The notes under the pieces: generated by a model | What the model was told of the DNA's origin: nothing | The model's database searches: none | What the model saw: only the letters and a program-made list of their open reading frames with translations | Translations under genes and position numbers: made by a program | Source: Ophiura sarsii | Taxonomy: Eukaryota; Echinodermata; Ophiuroidea; Amphilepidida; Ophiuridae | Direction of reading: 5' to 3' | Assembly: GCA_035610835.1 (NCBI GenBank) | Contig: CM069441.1 | Coordinates: 104,901,606-104,965,605, forward strand | Length of the DNA: 64,000 nt | Shown: in pieces, positions 34,401 through 44,582 of the stretch | Layout of the letters: the number at the start of each line of letters is the position of its first letter | Numbering within the stretch: the stretch's first letter is position 1

Positions 34401-37400
34401 AGTAGAGCACAGGCATACGCAAATCTATCCTGATAAGGAGACGAGGCAAAGTGGTCATGAACAACAACAAGAAAGGGTCTACAATCTCATGTCCACAATA
34501 CACTCATTACGCCCTCTGCCATCGAGGGCGTCACATAAGGGGTCACAGAACCTACCGCTTCTGATCAGTGTCTTGGTAACACAACACAGAAAATAAGCTT
34601 TTTCTGACATTTCAGTCTCAGTCCCAATTTCAGTCAACCTCATCTTTACAAAATAATTAACACCTTTTCCAGTAATACATGCTCATTAATTCAAGAGTGT
34701 ATATAAGCAATAAGCATCTTCAGGCATGAAAAGTAAATATTTGTATGTGTACAGTCAAACGTCAAGACAGATGTCTGATTTACTCTATGACTTACCTTGT
34801 AATATAATCTACAATACGGTTCTTTGGTTTTACTAGGCTGTTGTACTCTGTCTTCCCATCTTCATTCACCAATGACACTCTTGTTAGTTCTGTACCTTGT
34901 GTTGATGTGCACTGTAAAGTTGAACAATATCTTAAGCTTGGTTAAAGTGTTCATCCGAGGGGCTATAACTATTGGTCAAATATAACCACTGACAATTGTT
35001 CAGAAAAAGAGAGGGGCTAAAACCCCTCCCCACAAAATAACCCAAAACAACAACAACACACAAACAAACATACACACACATACAAAAACAAACAAAAACG
35101 AGAAGAAAAAAAACAAGCTTACAAACAAAAGCACAGACAATTTTCAAATTAAGCAAAACTCCGGTGATCAATTATCTCAAACTATGTGGAACCACAAAAT
35201 CAAGATCAAAGATGGCCCATTTTGAATTCAATATCTTTTGCTAAACTTAATGATTAGTTTCCTTAGTTTTTTAAAACTAAACCTGATTCCAAATAAAAAT
35301 ATGTTACAGATATAACTCATCCCTATCAGTTTATAACAGATTTAAAGTTGATATTTTGCCAAGATACAAATCACTTTCACAGTAATGTATACAGCATACA
35401 TCCTTCACAAGGCATCTTTAATGTTAATGCATAGGATCTCAATTTGACATTTTAAACGGTAATTTTGCAGATTCACAAAATAATAGGGTATCCATAAGTA
35501 AGAAAGTCCATATTCATAACAAAAATTATGGTTAGAAAATCATTATAGACTGTCTAAAACCTGATATAACCCAACCCAGAATTTGTGAGAAACCCTATAC
35601 GAACTCACCATCTCACAATCCAAACCAAACATTGGGCTAGCATCCGTCACTTCCTCTCCATGTCTAGTTGACGCAACATCCGGATCATTCTTTACAGGGA
35701 AATTCTGTTGCAGCAGCTCACCCTCTGATAGCAAATAGTGAGTTCTCCCAGGTTGCTCTTTACGGGGTGTTAGTTCAATAGCACCATTGACTTGTTGTTT
35801 ATCAATGTCATTATCACTGCTAGTTTGTTCTATAGTCCTCTCTTTGTCGTCTTGTGGCGTTTTGTTTGTGTCATTTTGATTGCTGTCTGTAGATTCCTTC
35901 TCCGAGTCTCCAGCTGTACAAAGACGAATGTGATGACTCAGGATTAGTGATGTAGACAATCATAGGTATCACATGGACATCATATAAATATCACACAAGA
36001 ATCATATTGGTTCACATATAGATACCACAATGTTATAGCATAATCATTTGCTTGGATCTCTTATTGTAGACTGTGTTTGCAACTTTTGATTGATGTCTAT
36101 AATACAGTCTTAAACTGTATAATTATACTGTTATCTGGGTTGAGTTTATTGTGAATATAAATAGATCACAATATCCAGACTAAATGGCCTCATAATGGAG
36201 ACTCACATTACATGTGTACATAGGTGTCATAAGGACATCATATGGTACCAACTGAGCACTACATGCACAAAAACAAATATTTTTACATTCTTCTGATTCT
36301 GATGTACCATGTGGAATCCACATTGTGGATGGAGGCAGGGCTCATATTAATCGAAGGCATTCGATGCCCCACCTAGTAGCCTTGATGCCCTCAATTTCTG
36401 GCTGTTTTCACTCTATTCAAAAGTACATAATGGCCTTAGATAAAGTTGGTGCCCCTTTCAAATTGCCTTAAATGGCCTGCCCTTTTCATTTCTTATTTTG
36501 AGGCCTGGATGGAGGGTTGGACGCTACACAAACAGGACTAGACTTACGCATCCTTTCGCCTGCCAACGGCAGGTAAAAGTGGATAAGTACCTGCCCGACT
36601 GACGGGTAACTCATCAAACTCAAATGTTAGTTCCGACACAAGCAGATCACTCGATCTACAGTGATTTAGGAGAGAACTCTGGGCAGGTAAATTTCTTGGG
36701 AGGCTGGTAACTTTTAAAGGCTACATGCCCGACTGCCTGCGACCAAAAACAAGTTAAGCTCCAACCCTGTTTACAAAATTCATAATCATGGGGCCATAAT
36801 TAGCTGATTTACCTTGTCACCTAGCTTCAAATTGGTAGTTTTATATTCAACCCCCTAAATCATCCCCTACGAAAAACCAATGTGTAAAACGTACCTGGTC
36901 CAAAGTGGTTCGCTTTCCTTGTCATTCCACTCTGTGGTCTGTAAATCAAGCCATCAACTATACTCTGGCCTGATTTGTGGTCTATCTGTGCACTCTGAAA
37001 TATAAGCGGTGGGAGAGAATATCAAGAAAAACTATTAAAAGGGAAGAATTGCAAACGATTTATCGCCAAATCAGTATATCAAGTGCTTGGAGCACACAGC
37101 GTAAGTACATTTAGTCAATCTTAAAATAATCAAGTTTTAAAACTATTAACGCAGTGTGAGGCTATAGTAGATTTCACATTAATTGCCAAAACCAATTACC
37201 AACATCTTAATTCAACTGGAGTAAGTCTAAGTGTTATCATAACCCTAACCCCCGAAGCACCTTTTCCAAAGAAGAAATTAGCGAGGGGAAAAAGTGCCCC
37301 CACTCCCCCGGGGCTCGAACCCCGGACTCTGGGTTCAGAGGCAGATGATCTACCGGTAGGCCACGGGGGGAAACCATACATGGCGGAGTATATTCCGCCC

Positions 37401-40163
37401 TGTATATACCCTGGGGCCATTATTTCATTGAAAAACTGTCGAGCCAGGTGACACAAGCACACCGCATCGTAGTAATTCGTAGTACTCAAGAGTGTTAGGG
37501 TTAATAGGCAGAATGTCTTTGCTTTCCTGGATATATTTTATAGGATGAGGGAGTCTCAATACACTTACATTTAATAATACGAGCACAATAGTACCCATGA
37601 AATCATTCAAAATATTCTGATATGCACCTCTCACTCAAATTCTACTACATGAAAATATATATGAGAGGGAAATTAATCAAAACGGACCATTTCCCAATCC
37701 TACTTCTTTATTCGGAAAGCAGTTTACATTTCAGGGCATGATGGATTACCATAGTGACTACCAATACCACAAAATATCACAGTAAAGCTATTCTGGTAGG
37801 CTCATCTTCTTATTGCCAAGCAATCATGTCAGCTATTTATAGAAAAAAATCTTGGTTTTTCTGTATGCGACTTAAATCTTGTATCGCTTTTTTGTTTGCT
37901 TGTTTGTTTTATTTCAATGATCCATGTTATGGTAAGGGTTAATGCACTTACCACATCAGAATGTTCCTGAATGTGAGAAAAACATTGCTTATTTGCCTGA
38001 AAACACTCTTCTGACACACCATGTAGTATTAGCAATACTACCTTAGATACTCTGCCAGTCCGAATTAGAATGCACCATCTGAAAAACAAAATAAATATTA
38101 CAATGGTATATTTGTGTGATAAATCAGTTGCAATCAGTTTTTCCAAGTCCACACACATTGATGCATGTGACTATTTTCGTTTTTACAGAGGAGTGTTTGT
38201 AAAATTGATATAATGCCAGCCTCTTCAAATTGAAATTTTCTGTATCTGCTTACAATGAAATCATCAACAAATTGTCAATTTGGTTTGGTTATACAAAGTG
38301 TTTAAACAAGTGGAAATAAACACTTAATTGAAATGTAAGCTGGCAACTTCTGGGTATCCCACAAGTATAGCACACATGTTTATGGGTTTTTTTAGTAACA
38401 AACATTAAATAGAAAATCTCCATATTGTTTAAAAATTGATACCAATAATGACATGGAAATACACCTAAACCTAGATGTTCCAAATTGGGTGATATTTTGC
38501 AAGCTTATTTAAAATTAATTTGCTACAAAATATTTGCTTTCCAATATGACAGTCAAGTCATAGAAAATGACAGTCACGTCATAGAAATGAAGTAGATGAT
38601 ATGATTGTTTAATGAGTGGTTATTAAATACACTGTGTAGTAGAAGGTATTTTTTTAATGGAATTTCTTTGTAATTGTATATTGTATGTTTCTACAGGGTG
38701 AGTCAAAAAGAAGTTGTACGGGAATGAATATTTGTTTAAAAATAGTCCAAACAAATTTGACAAACCAATGAGGCACATATTCAAAGAGCTACTTATTCTG
38801 CTCATATGACAAAAGGAATCATTGAAATCGATCAATTATATCAGGAGATATGCCTATTGCCTGTTTTAATAAAAGAACCCCTTATTTTAACTGTCCATGG
38901 AACGCTTAATCTTCTTGAAATCTTTCCACTCTAAGTGGGCAGCAAAATGTACACACTGGCATTCATATTCAAATGAGATTAAAGCCCGGGAGTTTCAAAC
39001 ACAGTTGGGAATGGTGTGCATAAAATAAATGATCAGTGACTACAATAAGAAAATGATCAAACATTGAAGGCCCACTTAAAACAATTAAGACACCTTAGAG
39101 GACAAATATCAGCAATCATTTTGCTGCCCACTTAAGAGTGGAAAGATTTCAAGAGAATTAGCGTTCTGTGGACAGCTAAAAAAAGGGGTTATTTTATTAA
39201 AACAGGCATAGCTCCTGATATAATTGATCGATTTCAATGATTCCTTTTGACATATGAGCGGAATAAGTTGTTCTTTGAATGCGTGCCTCATTGGTTTGTA
39301 AAATTTGTTTGGTCTATTTTTAAACAAATATTCATTCCCGTACAACTTCTTTTTGACTCCCCCTGTATGAGCAGTCTAAACTCTACTAACCTAGGAGTTG
39401 TATCATGTACCGCTATAAGCCCATGTAGGGCTAAGGCCTGAATATCCTCTAAGTTGACAAACTTTTTACAGAGCTTCGCATCTGTTGGGCTCTTAAAGTC
39501 ATCTGTGAGAAAAAGTTTTGGGTATTCCTGGAAAACAAAATGAGAAAAAAGAGTACCAGAGATAAAATAGAATTCAGTAATAATTTGTAGAGTCATGGTA
39601 AACAAAGTAAATTAGCGCCAAGTTCACTCTAACCCATGGTAGTTAGAACATTGGCATACATTTGTCCTCAGTTAGTCATGCTAGGTTCACACTTACAGCC
39701 AGGGGCGTAACAGAGGTTGGTTGTCAGGGGGGCACAGCCAAAAAAATTCCTGGTTAGAATAATTCTGTCCCCGAATTTTTCGTAAAAGGTTGCCCCAAAT
39801 TTTTCCCCAGTCAGTCACCTCGTGAATTTCACGTAAGTGGGGGGTGGGGGGGGGGGGGGGGGGGGGGGGGTAGGGTCAAAAAAAATTGCACGGTCACAAA
39901 ATTGCGCATAATAACAAAATTTCGCAGTACAAAAAGCACAACAGTCAATTTGTACTGCCAAATTTTCTTTCTTTCTTTCCCCTTTTTTTCTCCTTTTCCT
40001 TTTTCTTTTTCCTCCCTTTTTCCTTTCTCTCTCTCTTTTCTTTCCCTTTCTCTCTTTTCTTTCCCTTTCCCACTTCTTTTCCTCTTTTCCCTTCCCCCTA
40101 TTTTTCCTGGTGGGTAGGTTTGAATTTCCTGCTGAGCACCTTCAGGGGGCACTGTGCCCCCCT

Positions 40164-40199
<36 letters not shown>

Positions 40200-41690
40200 C
40201 TGTTACGCCACTGCTTACAGCCATATGTACTTATTACAAAGTACAACATTTCAATTTGCATTTGGTTAGTGATGATTGACATTGGATATTAACCTCATGA
40301 TACAACAAGGTTCATACTTAACTAGTTAATTAATACACATAGTGTGACATTTGTATTTGTTAAGTAAACAGTATCCAAACTTAATACTGGAAGGACCCAT
40401 TAAAATGTTTGTTGTACTGCAAAATCAATAGGCTAGACTACAGAATGAAAGAAAAGGGTGACAAAAACAACAACACCCTGCTTCTACGGGCACGACAACA
40501 ACAAAAATGTGACAATTTTTTGAATTTATTTTTTGACATTTGTGACAAATTTTTGGATTTTGTTGTTGTTTGTATTTTGAAAATTGTTGAAAATTCACCA
40601 AAACGTTCACAAAACTTTTAGAAAAAACCACACAAAAACCCTGCCTGACTGTACCTGAGAGGTCTGTTTCCCTGTAGGAAAGGGTTTTTTCATCGCCTAA
40701 AAGTTACTTAAACACTCTACCATGATTACAACATCAAAGAAAATATCTTGCACAACACAGCGTACAGATTGAAGTTCATATACAGTGGGCGATGCAGAAT
40801 GCTGGCGTCATCGTAAATGTCAGAACTCTCACTTAAGCACCCTCCATACTGATCTTACAGCTATGCATTATCTTGGATTTGTAACATTTTAAAATTCCTC
40901 AAAAAGAGAAATCCAGAAAGTGACCACTTACTAAAGACCTCTTCTTTTTTAACTTGGTAAGTTCTCTCTGTCTTTGAATTTCCTCTTCGCTTAATTTTGG
41001 CTTGTCCTGTTTAGTCCCTGATGATGGTTTGTCTTCGACACTGGTCTCTCCGTCTGATTGGAGTCTCCTCTTCTTTGTTGCGGGGCCACCATCTCTTGCT
41101 GTTTTTAGAAACCTGGACACCTGTAATAGAAAAGAGAATGTGTGACAGTTACAGATTTGTTTTAACAATTTTGCCATTAGATTCAGTGTCTGGATGCAAT
41201 TTTTAGTTCGACTCATCCTAGAATATCCTCAAAAAAAAATTAATGTGCTTCCCAACCCTTACGCATATCACATGCAAATTTGAAATTCAATAGCAATGTG
41301 TGTCCCGGAATTATTAATACCAGAAAAGTTTCATTTATTTGGCTACATTAATACCATTGCTATTGGCTTTTGCTCATGATTCTAGCATTCACATATTTAG
41401 CTTTATCAGAAACTTGTAAGTTTTACAAAGTAAGTCATAAACATCCAATTTTTAAAATCATCAAATATTTTAAAAATTGGATGTTTGTGACATTAATTCC
41501 ATTGGTATTTTCACCAGTGTATTACAACCATGAGGGCCATACTAAGGAGTATTATATCCTCTGACATCACTGCACAGAGTAAGATGAATGAAATATAATG
41601 ACTACATACCTCTTCTTTGAGATTGAGGGGATCGTCTGGGATTTCTGGGGCGCGTATTGTCTTCCGCTTATTTCTATTGGATCGTGGCAT
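28218..41690 (-). CDS. REXO5: REXO5/NEF-sp-like RNA exonuclease, 12 coding exons
   Basis: This gene encodes a DEDDh-type 3'-5' exoribonuclease expected to trim structured RNAs in the nucleus or nucleolus (family knowledge). Coding exons, 5' to 3': 41690-41610, 41120-40932, 39527-39391, 38078-37952, 36994-36895, 35913-35609, 34911-34796, 34025-33887, 31868-31783, 31222-31064, 30577-30463, 28403-28218. All have GT-AG junctions and matching phase, totalling 1740 nt or 579 residues plus stop. The N-terminus is basic (KRK at 8-10, KKRR near 43) then a PRWCILI...LILHG region seen in family members. The exonuclease domain covers about 305-450: FGLDCEM (D310, E312), VGQSVENDLRAL (D393) and GHDSVED (H437, D442). 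Human REXO5 is longer, with C-terminal RRMs that I do not see here. The usual His of VGHS is Gln388. Confidence 0.9.
28967..29264. mobile_element. MITE, ATAGTTTAATCAG family, copy 5
   Basis: Left end TATAGTTAAGTCAGTTACAA; right end decayed (CCCATTTGAAGCTGATTAAA). Interior includes CACACAAATTGAATCCAAGT, related to the family motif. A perfect hairpin at 29099-29174 sits within it. Confidence 0.55.
29099..29174. repeat. Perfect hairpin, 30-bp arms and 16-nt loop
   Basis: Left arm 29099-29128 (CGTCGCTGTTCTGACATAAC...) is the exact complement of right arm 29145-29174. Both strands therefore give the same short peptide start (MSLCQNSD), which is not a gene. Confidence 0.95.
29853..30060. repeat. 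Left partner of inverted repeat flanking exons 10 and 11
   Basis: This segment (from TATGTTCACCAATCACATTT) is the inverse of 31393-31578, with moderate divergence. Shared strings include TTAGCAAGATCAAGCTTAAT and ACAAAACCATTTAGTTCT. Confidence 0.85.
30463..30577 (-). CDS. REXO5: REXO5-like exon 11
   Basis: Acceptor TTATTACAG, donor GTATGT. Encodes IFAKAKSDKVFMMVDSECIL onward, the region just after the exonuclease domain. The split Thr480 codon joins exon 10. Confidence 0.85.
31064..31222 (-). CDS. REXO5: REXO5-like exon 10 (Exo III motif)
   Basis: Contains GAKGHDSVEDSLAALDLAKL, the final DEDDh motif with catalytic His437 and Asp442. Donor GTGAGT. The split codon with exon 9 reads His427. Confidence 0.95.
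31393..31578. repeat. Right partner of inverted repeat flanking exons 10 and 11
   Basis: Inverse of 29853-30060, placed in intron 9 upstream (in transcript sense) of exon 10. Together the arms could pair in the pre-mRNA around exons 10 and 11. Confidence 0.85.
31783..31868 (-). CDS. REXO5: REXO5-like exon 9
   Basis: Encodes LYHPHIIDTCRMFTRFPTKL, matching the HPYVIDT segment of the family. Acceptor TTCATTTAG, donor GTAAGT. Confidence 0.95.
31978..32691. mobile_element. 706-bp foldback element between TTAA sites
   Basis: Body 31982-32687, flanked by TTAA at 31978-31981 and 32688-32691. Left end GGGGGGTGTGGACTCTCAGG, right inverse CCTGAGAGTCCACAGCCCCC. The arms are about 300 bp, nearly identical, and meet at a short centre near 32330. 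It lies in REXO5-like intron 8. TTAA duplication is typical of piggyBac and Kolobok groups. No transposase. Confidence 0.9.
32692..33886. other. Rest of REXO5-like intron 8
   Basis: Non-coding. Contains the AGGTAGATG element (33233-33578). At about 33620-33860, wording such as GGTAGGCTATTCCAGGCATA resembles widely dispersed LINE-linked repeats, a weak impression only. Confidence 0.4.
33233..33578. mobile_element. AGGTAGATG element, copy 2
   Basis: Starts AGGTAGATGTTCCGATTTTC after TTAA and ends GTGATCGGGTCATCTGCCT. Closely similar along its length to 63506-63862. Confidence 0.8.
33887..34025 (-). CDS. REXO5: REXO5-like exon 8 (Exo II motif)
   Basis: Encodes YSGITKVMLDPVTTTLADAQ and later VGQSVENDLRALK with the catalytic Asp393. 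Usual family form is VGHSLxxDLRAL, so His is replaced by Gln388. Donor GTAAGA. Confidence 0.95.
34796..34911 (-). CDS. REXO5: REXO5-like exon 7
   Basis: Encodes CTSTQGTELTRVSLVNEDGK then LVKPKNRIVDYIT, matching the ELTRISLV...LVKPENKILDYLT segment of human REXO5. Donor GTAAGT. Confidence 0.95.
34912..35608. other. REXO5-like intron 6
   Basis: Non-coding, with an AC/AACA-rich simple stretch at about 35038-35125. No further repeats recognised. Confidence 0.5.
35609..35913 (-). CDS. REXO5: REXO5-like exon 6 (Exo I motif)
   Basis: The largest exon, 305 bp. A polar, low-complexity linker (SEKESTDSNQNDTNKTPQDD onward) is followed by THYLLSEGELLQQNFPV and MFGLDCEM, with catalytic D310 and E312 at the very end. 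The donor GTGAGT falls right after Met313. Confidence 0.95.
35914..36894. other. REXO5-like intron 5
   Basis: Non-coding. Contains the second copy of the 165-bp interspersed repeat (36346-36506). Confidence 0.5.
36346..36506 (+). repeat. Interspersed repeat, copy B
   Basis: Starts GGGCTCATATTAATCGAAGG and ends near TTATTTTGAGGCCTGG. Homologous to 8349-8512. Confidence 0.6.
36895..36994 (-). CDS. REXO5: REXO5-like exon 5
   Basis: Encodes SAQIDHKSGQSIVDGLIYRP and QSGMTRKANHFGP. Acceptor TATTTCAG, donor GTACGT. Phase matches both neighbours. Confidence 0.85.
37240..37506 (-). mobile_element. tRNA-like element bounded by AACCCTAAC inverted ends, copy 2
   Basis: Ends TAACCCTAACC and GTTAGGGTTAATAG. 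The minus-strand core (about 37297-37372) has TGGCCTACCGGTAGA and a perfect T-arm, CGGGGTTCGAGCCCCG. Its CTCTGAA loop recalls tRNA-Gln, but the anticodon stem is broken. Lies in REXO5-like intron 4. Confidence 0.6.
37952..38078 (-). CDS. REXO5: REXO5-like exon 4
   Basis: Encodes WCILIRTGRVSKVVLLILHG and VSEECFQANKQCFSHIQEHS, matching the family's PSWCQL...VVFVLQGMS region. Acceptor TTTTTCAG, donor GTAAGT. Confidence 0.93.
38079..39390. other. REXO5-like intron 3
   Basis: Non-coding, about half filled by the foldback element at 38694-39365. Confidence 0.6.
38694..39365. mobile_element. Foldback element, CAGGGTGAGTC family, best copy
   Basis: Left CAGGGTGAGTCAAAAAGAAG, right TTCTTTTTGACTCCCCCTG. 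The arms are about 250 bp (38694-38950 and 39115-39365), including CTTTCCACTCTAAGTGGGCA against TGCCCACTTAAGAGTGGAAA. Ends only 26 bp from exon 3. Confidence 0.85.
39391..39527 (-). CDS. REXO5: REXO5-like exon 3
   Basis: Encodes EYPKLFLTDDFKSPTDAKLC and KKFVNLEDIQALALHGLIAV. Acceptor TTTTCCAG, donor GTTAGT; the split codon gives Arg136. Confidence 0.9.
39701..40217. mobile_element. Element with GGGGCGTAACAG ends, poly-G, polypyrimidine and poly-C tracts
   Basis: Ends CCAGGGGCGTAACAG and CTGTTACGCCACTG are inverse. Inside lie a G-run at about 39839-39872, a CTTTTTCC-type polypyrimidine tract at about 39963-40105, and a C-run at about 40160-40198. Long open frames here are low-complexity artefacts. 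Lies in REXO5-like intron 2. Confidence 0.7.
40445..40700. repeat. Dispersed repeat with CCCTGCTTCTACGGGCA
   Basis: Shares ACCCTG(C/T)TCTACGGGCA and CCTGAGAGGTCTGT-like strings with 27225-27280 and 60070-60130. AAC-rich and TTG-rich stretches pair as an inverted repeat. Class unknown. Confidence 0.35.
40932..41120 (-). CDS. REXO5: REXO5-like exon 2
   Basis: 63 codons, VSRFLKTARDGGPATKKRRL onward. Very polar and basic with a likely nuclear localisation signal (KKRR) and a charged helix (EEEIQRQRELTKLKKKRSL). Acceptor CTATTACAG or CTGTAATAG complement; donor GTAAGT. Confidence 0.85.
41610..41690 (-). CDS. REXO5: REXO5-like exon 1
   Basis: ATG at 41690-41688, encoding MPRSNRNKRKTIRAPEIPDD then PLNLKEE. 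Donor GTATGT. A pyrimidine-rich tract ending in GCAG at 41732-41735 suggests that a non-coding 5' exon is spliced just before this start. Confidence 0.82.
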
Positions 41691-41898
41691 GCTTGATGTA
41701 GATGACTACAGAAGCTAGTATGAAGAGACTGCAAAAACAAAGTTATGATATGATAGCTTCATTAAGATTTTTCCCCCTCCAAACAAGAGACTTGAGGGAG
41801 ATTATTGACCTGTTATATTGTAGAAAGGAAATTTGTCATAACAAAATAAATCAGAAATTGGTCCATCCAAACATATGACCTCTGATGTGACTACCATT

Positions 41899-42970
41899 AG
41901 GCCAAGTAAAAAAGAAAAAATGTTTCTCGTCCAGGTTTTTCAAAAAAAAGGAGGATGAGGGGCTTATTATTTATTATTTATTATTTTTCAAAATGGCCGC
42001 CGTTTGAGATTTCTGGCAATCTATTGAGAAAGAGACAATTGTTAGACAAACAAGAACTTAACATATTTACATTGTTTTAATAGTGTTAGCACCATGTTTT
42101 ACACTTCTGAGCAGTGTTCGAATTAAGGGGGAAAATCAGGATATCCGGCGGATAACCATGATATAAAATCAGGTTATCCGCCAACATTTTTGGTTTTATA
42201 TCCGCCAAAGTCAAGATTTCTCGTGAATTTCAGAGGTATACGAAACGAAAAGGCACATTTAATCTTATACCCCACGACACATTCTAAAATATATATAAAT
42301 TCAGTAAAATAACATTTAATATGGGAAGAGAAAGTGTTGCTTGTAAACTTCTTGGGAAGAGAAGTGTTGCTTGTAACTTCTTAACAAAGCATTGTACGAA
42401 GAAACTACATGGTCCATATGGCAGTACTCTTTAAAATACAGCCTTCCTATACAAAATGGACAGAGTTCCGATGTCCGATAGCCCCAAGGTAGGGGGCTAT
42501 CGGTAGAGGTTAAGTCTACATGTACATAAATACCTAAATTTAGTATATTTTCATTTAATATGCCATAACAAGCAAAATGTACATGTATACATGTAGTTTA
42601 CTAAATTTAGTTAGATGTTGTTACAATAAAACAATAATGGTATTTTTTACACTGAAAACGGTTCTCAAAAGTCATACTTTTAATCAGAATATTATGAAAT
42701 ACCAATGTACTTATAAGGTAGGATCTTAAGTTATAAATTACCATAGCTATGGTGTGGGTCATGGGGTATTAAGTGAATTATTTCGGATCAAATTTAGGTC
42801 ATCTAAGGTCATGTTTTATATACTTTTGGACTTCTAAAAAAAAAAAATTGTAAAAAAAAAAAATTTTTTTTTTTTTTTTTTTTTGAATAATAAATAATAA
42901 AAAAAAGGAGGCGGCCCCAAAAAAGGAAGCGGGCGGGGACGAGAAACATATGTTTTTTTTTATTTGGCCT
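41899..42970. mobile_element. AGGCCAAA-family element, 1.07 kb
   Basis: Left AGGCCAAGTAAAAAAGAAAA then TGTTTCTCGTCC; right GGACGAGAAACATATG then ATTTGGCCT. Interior has a GATATCCGGCGGATAACC/GGTTATCCGCC inverted motif and long A/T runs near 42836-42905. The same GTTTCTCGTCC subterminal block occurs in 48993-49392. Confidence 0.75.
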
Positions 42971-43350
42971 TAAATAATTGATAAAGAAAATAAGGATATT
43001 ATTAAGAGGTAGTATATCAGGTGGTGAAAAATTGCTGATCAGAAGCAACATCATCCGGAAACTATAACTCCCAGGTTCTATTGTCTTGGTGACATATTTT
43101 AATTTATATGGTGTATAGCTTAGAAACCTGGAAATCAGATGTTGTGCATAAACATAATCCAGACTTTTTTGCATGAGAAAAATCGAAAATTCTTTAATTT
43201 ACTATCATTATCTCTCTTGCTAGATGTCCCGTACGGGATAAACCGTAGTAGGCATATTCAACTACATGTACAATGCAATGGCACACATTTTCATTTTAAT
43301 GATATGAGCATGCACACATCAGTTACGGGACGTCTACTCTAGCAAGACAA

Positions 43351-43555
43351 TGTAAGGTACAGTCACAATTTCATTTTCACATTTTACATTTCAACGTGGG
43401 GAGAGTATGACAGGTAGCGTCTGTGTGGCGTTTTGATCCATCGGAACAATACAGCCGACTGTCCAACCTGCGCTTGCATATCCCCCAATTGCACTACCGG
43501 TAATCGATAAAGGTAAAATAAAAATGTGAAAATGAAAATTAGACTTTACCTTACA
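43351..43555. mobile_element. Short TIR element in the divergent intergenic region
   Basis: Left TGTAAGGTACAGTCACAATT then TCATTTTCACATTTT; right AAAATGTGAAAATGAAAATT then AGACTTTACCTTACA. About 40-bp arms in 205 bp. Confidence 0.8.
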
Positions 43556-44182
43556 TTTTGGAGTGTCACTTCCTCAATAATCACCCGATCCTATCGTGCA
43601 ATATCTCATATTAAAGAAGATGAATTTTTCAACAACTTTATAATTTAATATTTTTAGGTAGGATATATATTTTTAGAGTTGGAAGCCCATTTATTACCTG
43701 TATAGTTACTTTTTTGATGACTATCACTATTGACTGTATAAAAATACGGCTTTCTTCACCTTTCCTTTGCAAGTCTGACACGAGCATTTTGCTTGAGTGT
43801 GGTTCCTTTTTTAGGACCCAAGCGTGTGTCCGTACGGAGCGACCGTGTAAACAAATGAACAAACAAATGAACAAACAAATATCATCATTATATGATTATG
43901 ATACTAATTATTAGTCTAATAACAATTATAGGCCTACAAGTTCAACAACTACATGCATAATTATTGTCAAGCTTCCGAATTTTGATTTTCGTTTACGTTT
44001 TAATTGGTATTTGTCCATTTTAACCAAACGTTCCATTGTTTTTATAGAATTTATAGTTGAACAAAGTTATCTGTTTGCGTTAAACATCTAGATTAATTAT
44101 TATAAAGAAGAATTTCGAATATAATTTGAAAGAATACCTCGCACGAATTCACAAATTTCGATGCGTGTGCTTCGTGTTGTCA

Positions 44183-44206
44183 TGACCTTTGAACTTCATG
44201 ACCTTG
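44183..44206. promoter_or_regulatory. DR1-like nuclear receptor motif
   Basis: Minus strand reads CAAGGTCATGA followed by AGTTCAAAGGTCA. The latter is two AGGTCA-type half-sites in direct order with one base between, the DR1 arrangement bound by HNF4/RXR-type receptors. The first is an extended half-site (CAAGGTCA). Function is a guess from the motif. Confidence 0.3.
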
Positions 44207-44506
44207 CGGCGTTTGTTGTTTAGAAATTGAATAGCTTTAAACAAGTTTTAAAAATTACCTTTTTCCCACAGGATTTAGCTACAGGTCATCAAAAAGTATA
44301 TAAATATACATATTTTACTTTTAACTAGATAGTCTTATCAGTTTATAAATCTAAATTACCGTTGGAGAATATGTTCAATATGTAAACTGTTTCTAGAATT
44401 AAAATCACGGCGGGGTCATTTAAAAGTTTAAAAACAACAAGAACAAGAGAAGAGAAGAGAATCATGTCAACAATGATCAACCAAACCGTGTAATTCCTAT
44501 TATCCT

Positions 44507-44516
44507 ATATAAATAT
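44507..44516 (+). promoter_or_regulatory. Possible TATA box of the ERI2-like gene
   Basis: TATATAAATA lies about 40-50 bp before the ATG at 44557, which would place a start site near 44537 with a very short 5' leader. Confidence 0.35.
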
Positions 44517-44556
44517 TCGGTATAGCGGATGTATTGTTGACATTTTTGTCCTAGCA

Positions 44557-44582
44557 ATGAAATCTACTAAAGAACTAGCAAG
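44557..44582 (+). CDS. ERI2: ERI2-like exon 1
   Basis: 26 bp, MKSTKELA plus two bases of an Arg codon, then donor GTAATG. Chosen because the phase and the residues fit the vertebrate MATKRLAR start and join exon 2 in frame. It is too short for ORF-based detection, and transcript evidence would settle it. Confidence 0.75.

Larger units (their letters stand above)
41691..44556. promoter_or_regulatory. Divergent intergenic region between REXO5-like and ERI2-like genes
   Basis: About 2.9 kb separate the two start codons. The REXO5-proximal part contains a transposon-like element (41899-42970) and a smaller MITE (43351-43555). The ERI2-proximal part is freer of repeats and has a TATA-like motif and a DR1-like site. 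Shared promoter use is an inference from geometry; the REXO5 transcript may start in a non-coding exon within this region. Confidence 0.5.

Noticed and set aside
39829..40269. Overlapping open frames on both strands, up to 138 codons
   Set aside because: They come from G-, C- and pyrimidine-rich simple sequence and encode only low-complexity peptides.
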